Both the position numbers and the translations under genes were made by a program. DNA of 6,736 nucleotides from Clostridia bacterium (GTDB lineage Bacteria; Bacillota; Clostridia; Oscillospirales; CAG-272), in assembly GCA_017382615.1 (NCBI GenBank), contig JAFNZX010000360.1, positions 1-6,736 of the forward strand, read 5' to 3'. Below the pieces are notes generated by a model. It was given only the letters and a program-made list of their open reading frames with translations, made no database searches and was not told where the DNA came from. Shown piece after piece: positions 1 through 6,280 of this stretch; within the stretch, counting starts at the first letter, position 1; every line of letters begins with the position of its first letter.

Positions 1-19
1 GTATTGCCCGATACTTGAT

Positions 20-781
20 TCACGCATCCTCTCTGTATTCCTTGGGTGGGATACCAACGCACAGCTTGAAATTGCGGTTAAAGCTGCGCAGTGAGGTGTA
101 ACCACACTCGTACGCGCACTCTATGATGGGCTTGTCGGTATTACGCAAAAGGTAACAGGCGCGGTCAATCCTGCGGCGGTTGACCATAGAGATAAAGGAC
201 ATTCCCGTGGACTCGCTGAAATAGCGCGACAGATAGGACGGATGATACCCCGTGGCACGGCTGAGATCCTCAAGGGTGCAGCTTTTGTCGTAATTCTGCT
301 CGACGAAGTCAAATATTTTTTGCAAAAGTCCGCTCCCGACCGTCTTGCGCTTGACGTATGCGGTATTCTCATCCAGCGTAGCGCACACCGCGTACAAAAC
401 CGCCTTGGTTCTGACCGTCGAGGAGGTCTGCTCCAACTCTATCAGCTGCGCAAGCAAGTAATCCGGAATGGCGATCTTACTGTTCTGCGGAATCTCACAG
501 GCATGCCTTGGATAGTATGCACTGACAGTTTCAGGTGAAAAAATGACCAGTAAATGCTTGCAGTCCGTGCCGGAAAGTGCGTGAATCTGCTCGGGGAATA
601 CCAATACGCCCTCTCCCCTTCCAATCTCATAGCTCTTTTCTCCCACGTGCACGGTCATTTTTCCATCCAGCATCGTAATCAACTCGAAGGAATGATGAAT
701 ATGCGCAGGAAAGGAGAAGTTTTCGCCCGTCTCCTTGCAAAAATATTCCGAAACGCCGAAATGCTGGTTCTGATAAATCAT
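20..781 (-). CDS. AraC-family transcriptional regulator with cupin-like sensor domain
   Basis: Predicted DNA-binding regulator of 253 residues. Residues about 22-70 look like the AraC-type cupin fold (FPAHIHHSFELITMLDG, then GEGVLVFPEQIHAL), the usual small-ligand sensing part. Residues about 150-250 carry the two helix-turn-helix units of the AraC/XylS family: TLEDLSRATGYHPSYLSRYF and ECAYECGYTSLRSFNRNFK, ending in the typical GIPPKEYR. The ATG at 781 is chosen because GGAGAG lies at 786-791 and because the next in-frame ATG upstream (814) falls inside the -10 box of the gene's own promoter, so it cannot be on the transcript; longer readings run into the xylulokinase gene. It is divergent from the xylose operon, so control of that operon, activated by xylose or a relative, is a reasonable inference. 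E. coli XylR is also AraC-family, but has a different periplasmic-binding-protein-like sensor. The ligand and full target set cannot be read from sequence. The terminator lies outside the window. Confidence 0.9.
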   Translation of the reverse strand: MIYQNQHFGVSEYFCKETGENFSFPAHIHHSFELITMLDGKMTVHVGEKSYEIGRGEGVLVFPEQIHALSGTDCKHLLVIFSPETVSAYYPRHACEIPQNSKIAIPDYLLAQLIELEQTSSTVRTKAVLYAVCATLDENTAYVKRKTVGSGLLQKIFDFVEQNYDKSCTLEDLSRATGYHPSYLSRYFSESTGMSFISMVNRRRIDRACYLLRNTDKPIIECAYECGYTSLRSFNRNFKLCVGIPPKEYREDA

Positions 782-812
782 ATTTCTCTCCAAAAGTAAA
801 ATTCTGTCTATC

Positions 813-841
813 ATTATATATCTTTTTGCGAGTGGTGTCAA
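813..841 (-). promoter_or_regulatory. Consensus sigma-A promoter of the araC-type gene
   Basis: On the minus strand TTGACA (836-841) and TATAAT (813-818) are separated by exactly 17 bases, a perfect match to the housekeeping consensus. Transcription would start near 805, giving a leader of about 25 bases before the ATG at 781. Such a strong promoter for a regulator is often held back by autorepression; that is inference. Confidence 0.85.
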
Positions 842-858
842 GACTTGCGTGCTATAAT
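830..858 (+). promoter_or_regulatory. Extended -10 promoter of the xylBA operon
   Basis: TGCTATAAT at 850-858 is a perfect extended -10 element. No good -35 lies at the right distance: positions 830-835 read GAGTGG, and the better TTGCGA at 826-831 leaves a 21-base spacer. A strong -10 with a poor -35 is what an activator-dependent promoter looks like, which fits an AraC-type activator. Transcription would start near 865, leaving a 5' leader of about 40 bases before xylB. The element lies back to back with the regulator's promoter, whose -35 (836-841) falls within this promoter's spacer. Confidence 0.7.
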
Positions 859-868
859 TAACATGGAA

Positions 869-889
869 TATAGCGTGTACAAATCTATA
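869..889. promoter_or_regulatory. Possible operator: inverted repeat in the xylB leader
   Basis: TATAG (869-873) and CTATA (885-889) form a 5-base inverted repeat around 11 bases containing GTGTACA, just downstream of the predicted start of transcription. The position would suit a repressor. The arms are short and could be chance, so this is a weak call. Confidence 0.25.
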
Positions 890-904
890 CGTAAGGAGAA
901 GAGC

Positions 905-2386
905 ATGGAATATTATTTGAGTATTGACCTTGGCACCTCGTCCGTTAAGCTGATGCTGGTGGACTCTGAAGGCAACATTGCCAATACCGCAAGCCGCGAA
1001 TACCCCGTTTTCTATCCCCACGCAGGCTGGAGCGAGCAAAATGCAGATGACTGGTGGAACGCCATTTGCGACGCGCTCCCCGAATTGCTTGCAGGACGCG
1101 ACGGCATGTCGGTCAAGGGTATCGGCGTTGCAGGACAGATGCACGGACTGGTTGCGATTGACGCAAGCAACCGCCCCATTCGTCCCGTGATTTTATGGAA
1201 CGACGGCAGAACAGAGGCGCAAACCGCTTACCTCAACGAGGTTATAGGCAAGGAAAAGCTGTTTGCCTATACGGGAAACATTGCCTTTGCAGGCTTCACC
1301 GCTCCCAAGCTTTTGTGGATGCGCGAAAACGAGCCCGAAAACTTTGCAAAAATTCACAAGGTCCTGCTTCCCAAGGACTATATCAATCTGCTTCTGACCG
1401 GCGAGTACGCGACCGACCTCTCCGACGCTTCGGGCATGCTGCTGCTTGACGTCAAAAACAGAGCGTGGTCAGGCGAGATGCTCGACATCTGCGGCATTGC
1501 TAAGACGCAGATGCCCACTCTTTACGAAAGCTACGAGGTCATTGGCAAGATCCTGCCCGAGATCGCTTCCCGCTTTGGTCTCAACCCCGATGCGATCGTG
1601 GTTGCGGGCGCGGGCGACAACGCTGCTGCCGCAGTGGGTACCGATACGGTTGGTGCGGGCGGCTGCAATATTTCTCTGGGTACCTCGGGCACGGTATTCG
1701 TTTCGTCCGATAAATTCTCGGGCGATGCGGCACAAGCCATTCACGCCTTCTGCCATGCGGACGGCGGCTATCACCTCATGGGTTGCATTCTCTCGGCTGC
1801 TTCCTGCAACAAGTGGTTCTGCGACGAGGTGCTGCGCACCAAGGACTACCGCACCGAGGAGGACGCCGTGACAGAAGACAAGCTTGGCAGAAACTCGGTC
1901 TACTTCCTGCCCTATCTCATGGGCGAGCGCAGCCCCATCAACGATACCAATGCCGCAGGCACCTTCGTGGGTCTGCGTCCCGACAGCACCCGCGCGGACA
2001 TGTACCAGGCGGTGCTTGAGGGCGTGGCGTTTGCCATCAAGGACAACGTAGAGATCATTCGCGCGTTCGGCATTGACGTGCGGCAAAGCTGTCTGTGCGG
2101 CGGCGGTGCAAAATCCGCCCTGTGGCGTCGCATTCTCGCAAACGTGCTCAACGCAGAGCTGGTGCTCCCCGTAACCGAGCAGGGCCCCGGCTACGGTGCG
2201 GCAATGCTTGCCATGGTGGGCGCAGGCACATACGACAGCGTCAAGACCTGTGCCGACGCCTTTTTCAAAGCGAAAACAACCGTCAAGCCCGAGCCCGAGC
2301 TGGTTGCGCTGTACAAGGAAAGATACCAAAAATTCAGCCATATCTACCCCGCAATGAAAAATTTATTTACACAAATAAAGGAGTAA
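905..2386 (+). CDS. xylB: Xylulokinase
   Basis: Cytoplasmic FGGY-family sugar kinase of 493 residues that phosphorylates D-xylulose with ATP to xylulose 5-phosphate, feeding the pentose phosphate pathway. The length is close to E. coli XylB (484). Visible motifs: the N-terminal phosphate-binding IDLGTSSVK (residues 7-15), GQMHGL (77-82) and LWNDGR (97-102) for sugar binding, the first FGGY signature region FTAPKLLWMREN (131-142), DLSDASGMLL (171-180), the catalytic aspartate in GAGDNAAA (D238), SLGTSGTV (257-264), the second FGGY signature from GTFVGLRP (352-359) to AVLEG, and the C-terminal adenine-side CGGGAKS (398-404). The start is the ATG at 905, preceded by AAGGAG at 893-898 with a 6-base spacer. 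An upstream in-frame ATG at 845 is rejected because it lies before the -10 box. It is the first gene of the operon and its stop codon abuts the xylA ribosome binding site. All key residues appear present. Other FGGY substrates are possible in principle, but the xylA neighbour settles xylulose. Confidence 0.96.
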   Translation: MEYYLSIDLGTSSVKLMLVDSEGNIANTASREYPVFYPHAGWSEQNADDWWNAICDALPELLAGRDGMSVKGIGVAGQMHGLVAIDASNRPIRPVILWNDGRTEAQTAYLNEVIGKEKLFAYTGNIAFAGFTAPKLLWMRENEPENFAKIHKVLLPKDYINLLLTGEYATDLSDASGMLLLDVKNRAWSGEMLDICGIAKTQMPTLYESYEVIGKILPEIASRFGLNPDAIVVAGAGDNAAAAVGTDTVGAGGCNISLGTSGTVFVSSDKFSGDAAQAIHAFCHADGGYHLMGCILSAASCNKWFCDEVLRTKDYRTEEDAVTEDKLGRNSVYFLPYLMGERSPINDTNAAGTFVGLRPDSTRADMYQAVLEGVAFAIKDNVEIIRAFGIDVRQSCLCGGGAKSALWRRILANVLNAELVLPVTEQGPGYGAAMLAMVGAGTYDSVKTCADAFFKAKTTVKPEPELVALYKERYQKFSHIYPAMKNLFTQIKE

Positions 2387-2390
2387 CATC

Positions 2391-3707
2391 ATGAGCGAAA
2401 TTTTCACCAACATTCCCAAGATCCAATACGAGGGCAAGAGCTCCAAGAATCCTCTTGCATTCCGCTACTACGATGCTGACCGCGTCATCCTGGGCAAGAA
2501 GATGAGCGAGCACCTGCCCTTTGCTATGGCATGGTGGCACAATCTTTGCGCTGCAGGCACCGACATGTTCGGCAGAGACACCGCAGACAAGAGCTTCGGC
2601 ACCGAAAAAGGCACTATGGAGCACGCAAAGGCAAAGGTTGACGCAGGCTTTGAGTTTATGCAGAAGCTGGGCATCAAGTACTTCTGCTTCCACGACGTAG
2701 ACATCATTCCCGAGGCGGAGGACATCAACGAGACCAACCGCCGTCTGGACGAGATCACCGATTACATTCTCGAAAAGATGCAGGGCACCGACATCAAGTG
2801 CCTGTGGGGTACTGCAAATATGTTCTCCAACCCCCGCTTCATGAACGGCGCGGGCAGCACCAACTCCCTGGACGTTTACTGCTTTGCCGCAGCACAGATC
2901 AAGAAGGCACTGGAGCTGACCGTGAAACTGGGCGGCAAGGGCTACGTATTCTGGGGCGGTCGCGAGGGCTACGAGACCCTGCTCAACACCGACGTCAAGC
3001 TGGAGCAGGAGCACATTGCAGCACTGATGAAGATGGCTGTCACTTACGGCAGAAGCATCGGCTTTACCGGGGATTTCTACATTGAGCCCAAGCCCAAGGA
3101 GCCCATGAAGCACCAGTACGACTTTGACGCTGCAACCGCGATCGGATTTTTGCGCCAGTACGGTCTGGATAAGGATTTCAAGATGAATATTGAGGCAAAC
3201 CACGCAACCCTTGCAGGTCACACCTTCCGTCACGAGCTGCGCATCTCCGCCATCAACGGCATGCTGGGCTCTATTGACGCAAACCAGGGCGACTACCTGC
3301 TTGGCTGGGACACCGACGAATTCCCCTACGACGTTTACGAGAGCACCATGTGCATGTACGAGGTACTCAAGGCAGGCGGCTTGACCGGTGGCTTTAACTT
3401 CGACGCAAAGAACCGCCGTCCCAGCAACACCTACGAGGACATGTTCCACGCATACATCCTCGGTATGGATACCTTCGCGCTCGGTCTGATCAAGGCAGCA
3501 GAGATGATTGAGGACGGTGAGCTGGACGCATTCGTAGCAAACAAGTACGCAAGCTTCAACTGCGAGCTGGGCGAAAAGATCGCACGCGGCGAGTGCACCC
3601 TTGAGGAGCTTGCAGCACGTGCAGCGGATATGGGCACTTGCGCAAATCCCGGCAGCGGCAGACAGGAATACCTGGAAGGCGTTGTCAACAGAGTCATGTT
3701 TGGCTAA
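2391..3707 (+). CDS. xylA: Xylose isomerase
   Basis: Converts D-xylose to D-xylulose (and in vitro often glucose to fructose) using two divalent metal ions on a TIM barrel. At 438 residues it belongs to the long class II isomerases typical of Clostridia, Bacteroides and enterobacteria. Catalytic and metal residues are visible in the expected order: H101 and D104 in FHDVDIIPE, WGGREGYE (188-195), E232 and K234 in YIEPKPKEP, E268 and H271 in NIEANHATLAGH, D296 in GSIDANQGD, D307 and D309 in WDTDEFP, and D338 in NFDAK. The start at 2391 follows AAAGGAG (2377-2383), which overlaps the end of xylB, so translation of the two genes is probably coupled. Codon use is strongly biased (AAG for Lys, GAG for Glu, GGC for Gly), consistent with high expression. 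The order xylB-xylA reverses the xylA-xylB order of E. coli and Bacillus. A strong terminator follows 23 bases after the stop. Confidence 0.98.
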   Translation: MSEIFTNIPKIQYEGKSSKNPLAFRYYDADRVILGKKMSEHLPFAMAWWHNLCAAGTDMFGRDTADKSFGTEKGTMEHAKAKVDAGFEFMQKLGIKYFCFHDVDIIPEAEDINETNRRLDEITDYILEKMQGTDIKCLWGTANMFSNPRFMNGAGSTNSLDVYCFAAAQIKKALELTVKLGGKGYVFWGGREGYETLLNTDVKLEQEHIAALMKMAVTYGRSIGFTGDFYIEPKPKEPMKHQYDFDAATAIGFLRQYGLDKDFKMNIEANHATLAGHTFRHELRISAINGMLGSIDANQGDYLLGWDTDEFPYDVYESTMCMYEVLKAGGLTGGFNFDAKNRRPSNTYEDMFHAYILGMDTFALGLIKAAEMIEDGELDAFVANKYASFNCELGEKIARGECTLEELAARAADMGTCANPGSGRQEYLEGVVNRVMFG

Positions 3708-3730
3708 TTCATGCAAAATTGAATAAAAAG

Positions 3731-3788
3731 GTTGCCCCTTACAGAACAGCGACGTTGTACGTGTTCCGTAAGGGGCAACTGATTTTTT
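3731..3788 (+). terminator. Intrinsic terminator of the xylBA operon
   Basis: GTTGCCCCTTAC (3731-3742) pairs perfectly with GTAAGGGGCAAC (3768-3779). After a one-base mismatch the stem continues as GAACA (3744-3748) with TGTTC (3762-3766). A run of six T follows at 3783-3788. This long stem-loop insulates the operon from the downstream decarboxylase gene. The stem is longer than a terminator needs, so it may be a copy of a dispersed intergenic repeat. Confidence 0.9.
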
Positions 3789-3820
3789 GCAGAGTATTTC
3801 ATTTGCAATACAGTTTTTTC

Positions 3821-3849
3821 TTGCCTTTTTTCGCACGCTGTGGTATAAT
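3821..3849 (+). promoter_or_regulatory. Promoter of the acetolactate decarboxylase gene
   Basis: TTGCCT (3821-3826), a 17-base spacer and TATAAT (3844-3849), the last preceded by TGG so that it is also an extended -10. Transcription would start near 3856, which rules out the upstream in-frame ATG at 3787 and leaves a leader of about 24 bases. Together with the preceding terminator this makes the gene an independent unit. No operator-like palindrome is evident. Confidence 0.8.
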
Positions 3850-3879
3850 GTGGCAGTACGAATCATCGGGAGGCACACA

Positions 3880-4650
3880 ATGGAAAACAAACTCAAAACA
3901 ATCGATCACACACCCGTCGCACATCGCGCAAGCACCCTGTTCCAGGTATCCCTTTTACAAAGTCTTGCCAACGGCGACTATTGCGGCAGCGTCACCATCG
4001 GTCAGCTGCAGCAGCACGGTGATACGGGGCTCGGCACGTTTCACAGGCTCAACGGTGAGTTGATCATGCTGGACGGCATTACTTATCGGGCAGCGGGAGA
4101 CGGCAGCATAGAGGTTGTTTCGGATGACGAAACCACCCCTTTTTCGGCTGTTACCTTTTTGCATGCAGATGAAACGTCCACTCTTCAGGAGGTTTCCGAT
4201 TACGACGCGCTCTTGCAAGCATTGAACCAAAGAGTGGCAGCAAGAGGAATCAATCGGTTTTATATGATTCGACTGGACGGACTGTTTGGGCAGATGCATA
4301 CCCGCAGCGTGTATGCGCAAGACGAGCCCTACGCACGTCTGACCGAGGTGCTGATGCGCGAGCAGACCTTTTTTGACGATGAAAACATAGAAGGCACGGT
4401 GGTAGGACTGTACTGCCCGCCTTATATGTCTTCTTTGAACGCGACAGGCTGGCATATGCATTTCATTTCCAAAGATAAGACCAAGGGCGGGCACGTGCTG
4501 GGCTTGCGCATATCGGATGCGGTTTTATCGTGGGATGATATCAACTCTTTTGCATTACATCTTCCGCAAAACGAAAAATTTCACCAATTCGATCTGACGA
4601 TCGACCAATCAAAGGACATTGCGCTTATAGAAACGAATCACGAAAATTAA
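3880..4650 (+). CDS. budA: Alpha-acetolactate decarboxylase
   Basis: Decarboxylates (S)-2-acetolactate to (R)-acetoin, a step of the acetoin/butanediol overflow pathway that also draws acetolactate away from valine and leucine synthesis. The 256-residue length is normal for the BudA/AlsD family. Family landmarks run in order: GDTGLGTFHRLNGELIMLDG (47-66), TPFSAVTFL, FYMIRLDGLFGQMHTRSV, EGTVVGLYCPPYM, and GWHMHFISKDKTKGGHVL. The zinc ligands H192, H194 and H205 keep the H-x-H-x(10)-H spacing of the Bacillus enzyme. E60, R142 and E251 occupy the places of its other active-site residues. The start at 3880 has GGGAGG at 3868-3873 with a 6-base gap. No signal peptide is seen, so it is cytoplasmic. 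No acetolactate synthase is adjacent. Codon use is less biased than in xylA. The gene ends 5 bases from the stop of the convergent phosphatase gene, with no terminator seen between them. The symbol alsD is equivalent. Confidence 0.95.
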   Translation: MENKLKTIDHTPVAHRASTLFQVSLLQSLANGDYCGSVTIGQLQQHGDTGLGTFHRLNGELIMLDGITYRAAGDGSIEVVSDDETTPFSAVTFLHADETSTLQEVSDYDALLQALNQRVAARGINRFYMIRLDGLFGQMHTRSVYAQDEPYARLTEVLMREQTFFDDENIEGTVVGLYCPPYMSSLNATGWHMHFISKDKTKGGHVLGLRISDAVLSWDDINSFALHLPQNEKFHQFDLTIDQSKDIALIETNHEN

Positions 4651-4655
4651 TCCAA

Positions 4656-5789
4656 TCAGCTCAACTTCTCTTTCAATAAAAGAATGTCATCCTCCGTCAT
4701 ACCCGCGTCAAGCAGATACGTCGTGACCGCTGCCTCCAGATCCACCGCGGCAAGCTCCTCGTACGTATCAACGCCCGTAATATGGTACAGTATGGCAAGC
4801 AGATTGTTTTCGAGTACGATCTCGTATCTCTCGGGCTGAGTCTCCTTATCAATACCGTAGTAATTATAAAAGCTGATCATATAGTCGTCAATGATCTCCT
4901 CAAGCTCCGCGCCCATCAATGCCCCGAGCAGCATGGTTGTAAAGCCTGCTCTGTCCTTCCCTTCGGTACAGTGCAAGCAATACGGAGGCTCGTTGTGGGC
5001 AAGGAAGGTCAAGCCCTCTGCAACAGAGGCAGCAAAGCTTGGTGAAAAGAAATCTCCGCCCAGATCCAATGCCATGACGTGCCCGGATTCATAAAGCGCA
5101 AGATAGTACTGCGAGGCAAAGTCATCTGCTTGACGATATTCCTCTATATCCTCCGCGGAATCGGCAAGGTTCAAAACCGTGGCAACGCCGACGGATGCAA
5201 TCAGCGCATTGGCATATCCGGCACGTCCGTGCTTGTTGTTGATCGGCGACGCGGTTCTGTACAGCTTTCCCGCACCGATGCGCCCTATTGTCACAGCGCG
5301 GAAGTTGGCAAACGTGGCATCGTCGGGATAGTCGGCACGGTCTTCGCTGTATTGCAGCGAGCAAAGCTTTTGAACTTCCAGCATTCCCGCTTTTTCCACC
5401 ATGGAAATCTCAACGGTATCCCCCACGGCAATTCCCGTTACCTCGTAAAATTTACCGTAGTTGATGCATATAGCAACGTTGGCTTCCGGCTTCTGTCCGC
5501 GCAACATCACTTCACCGGAATTGACGTAATACCCGTCGTAAAACGGCATATTCGCCTGATAGGAGCCAAAGCGCACCGATACGATATCGCCAAGCTCATA
5601 CCCAAGGGCAGCGAGATCGGCTGTCGAGATATCCAGCACGGCATGACCGAACTTTTCAATTTCAATGACGGTCGCGCAAACCGTATCCGATTGATCGGAT
5701 GGATTTTCCGGCTGTGTACAAGCACTCAGCTGCAAAAGCATCAAGCAAGCGATAAAAAAAGCAATCAATCTTCCAACACTTTTATTCAT
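4656..5789 (-). CDS. Predicted lipoprotein with tyrosine-phosphatase-like domain
   Basis: Protein of 377 residues. A basic and hydrophobic N-terminus ends in the lipobox LSAC (lipidated Cys24), so it is probably anchored outside the membrane, followed by a polar linker. Residues about 37-135 form an all-beta-looking domain (VIEIEKFGHAVLDI, LGDIVSVRFGSYQANMPF, INYGKF, GDTVEI) resembling the C-terminal domain of SAM hydrolase/fluorinase (DUF62) proteins; this is my pattern recognition only. Residues about 160-310 look like a Y_phosphatase3-type protein phosphatase: FRAV, GKLYRTASP (174-182), VLNLADSAED, then the P-loop HCTEGKDRAG with nucleophile C274 and phosphate-binding R280. This family contains tyrosine and lipid phosphatases such as Mycobacterium PtpB and Listeria LipA. 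The residue after the P-loop arginine is Ala rather than the usual Ser/Thr. The ATG at 5789 has only a moderate AAAGG upstream and starts a clear signal peptide. The substrate is unknown, and it could also act on inositol phosphates or lipids. Confidence 0.82.
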   Translation of the reverse strand: MNKSVGRLIAFFIACLMLLQLSACTQPENPSDQSDTVCATVIEIEKFGHAVLDISTADLAALGYELGDIVSVRFGSYQANMPFYDGYYVNSGEVMLRGQKPEANVAICINYGKFYEVTGIAVGDTVEISMVEKAGMLEVQKLCSLQYSEDRADYPDDATFANFRAVTIGRIGAGKLYRTASPINNKHGRAGYANALIASVGVATVLNLADSAEDIEEYRQADDFASQYYLALYESGHVMALDLGGDFFSPSFAASVAEGLTFLAHNEPPYCLHCTEGKDRAGFTTMLLGALMGAELEEIIDDYMISFYNYYGIDKETQPERYEIVLENNLLAILYHITGVDTYEELAAVDLEAAVTTYLLDAGMTEDDILLLKEKLS

Positions 5790-5828
5790 GGTTTCACTTA
5801 CCTTTCTAAGATAATGTTTGTTTATTCC

Positions 5829-5857
5829 ATTAAACTCAAATGTCAGATACCACTCAA
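5829..5857 (-). promoter_or_regulatory. Candidate promoter of the phosphatase lipoprotein gene
   Basis: On the minus strand TTGAGT (5852-5857), 17 bases, then TTTAAT (5829-5834), in the 92-base gap between the toxin gene and the lipoprotein start. Both boxes are near, not perfect, matches. No terminator is seen after the toxin gene, so read-through from the toxin-antitoxin operon may also contribute. Confidence 0.45.
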
Positions 5858-5881
5858 GTCAGCAGAGCATCATCTCCACTT

Positions 5882-6280
5882 TTATTTTGCGTGGGCTGCC
5901 TGATCTTGTTCGTTGTGCAAGATCAAATCCAGCAGCTCCCGATATTTCATCTCCCCCGCCGCAACGGCAAGTCCGACACGGACGACCTCTGCGTTGGTTG
6001 GACGAAGCCTGACGCCGTTGACTTCCAAAAACGTCAAAAGCACGAGTATACCGATTCTCTTGTTCCCGTCCACAAAAGCATGATTGGAGATCAGCGCAAA
6101 GCCCAACCGCGCGCCCTTTTCCTGCACTGTTGGATACAGCTCCTGCCCGTCAAAGGTGGCAAAAGCCGATTCCAGTGCACTGTTGAGAAGCGCGATATCG
6201 CGCACACTGGAATCCCCGCCCGTTTCCTTGGTTAAAATCTCGTGCAACAAAAGCACCTTATCCTGACTGATCCTGATCAT
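5882..6280 (-). CDS. doc: Doc-type toxin (Fic/Doc fold)
   Basis: Small all-helical toxin of 132 residues, the usual size for death-on-curing proteins. The Fic/Doc signature is complete at residues 67-75 as HAFVDGNKR: catalytic His67, Asp71 and Arg75, with Lys74 in place of the second glycine of AMPylating Fic proteins. In phage P1 Doc this kind of change goes with kinase activity that phosphorylates EF-Tu and stops translation; that activity is inferred here, not shown. Conserved flanking elements include the ALLNSALESA helix and NAEVVRVGLAVAAGE. The ATG at 6280 overlaps the antitoxin stop (ATGA), with GAGGAG at 6289-6294, so its translation is coupled to the antitoxin. No break or missing residue is seen. 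No terminator is evident downstream. Confidence 0.93.
   Translation of the reverse strand: MIRISQDKVLLLHEILTKETGGDSSVRDIALLNSALESAFATFDGQELYPTVQEKGARLGFALISNHAFVDGNKRIGILVLLTFLEVNGVRLRPTNAEVVRVGLAVAAGEMKYRELLDLILHNEQDQAAHAK

Noticed and set aside
1..14. Small hairpin GTAT...ATAC as terminator of the AraC-type gene
   Set aside because: A 4-base stem without a T-run, cut off by the window edge, is not enough to call.
860..892. Catabolite-control (cre) site in the xylB leader
   Set aside because: Only a loose partial match to the CcpA consensus on either strand.
845..904. Twenty-residue N-terminal extension of xylulokinase
   Set aside because: The ATG at 845 lies upstream of the -10 box (853-858), and the ATG at 905 has an excellent ribosome binding site. 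The kinase fold begins directly at residue 1.
782..1144. N-terminal extension of the AraC-type gene to upstream start codons
   Set aside because: The extension crosses the gene's own consensus promoter and enters xylB. The ATG at 814 falls inside the -10 box.
1469..2341. Open frame of 290 codons on the minus strand inside xylB
   Set aside because: Antisense shadow of the kinase gene. No ribosome binding site or family motif was recognised.
3787..3879. N-terminal hydrophobic extension (possible signal peptide) of acetolactate decarboxylase
   Set aside because: The ATG at 3787 lies upstream of the promoter and just behind the T-run of the xyl terminator. The ATG at 3880 has GGGAGG at correct spacing and gives the normal family length.
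2367..3896. Long open frame on the minus strand across all of xylA (509 codons)
   Set aside because: It lies opposite a gene with every catalytic residue of xylose isomerase and strong codon bias, which keeps the antisense frame open. Its translation is Cys/Val/Leu-rich without recognisable motifs.
5079..5903. Plus-strand open frame of 274 codons across the phosphatase gene
   Set aside because: Antisense shadow. The minus-strand gene has a signal peptide, a lipobox and a phosphatase P-loop.
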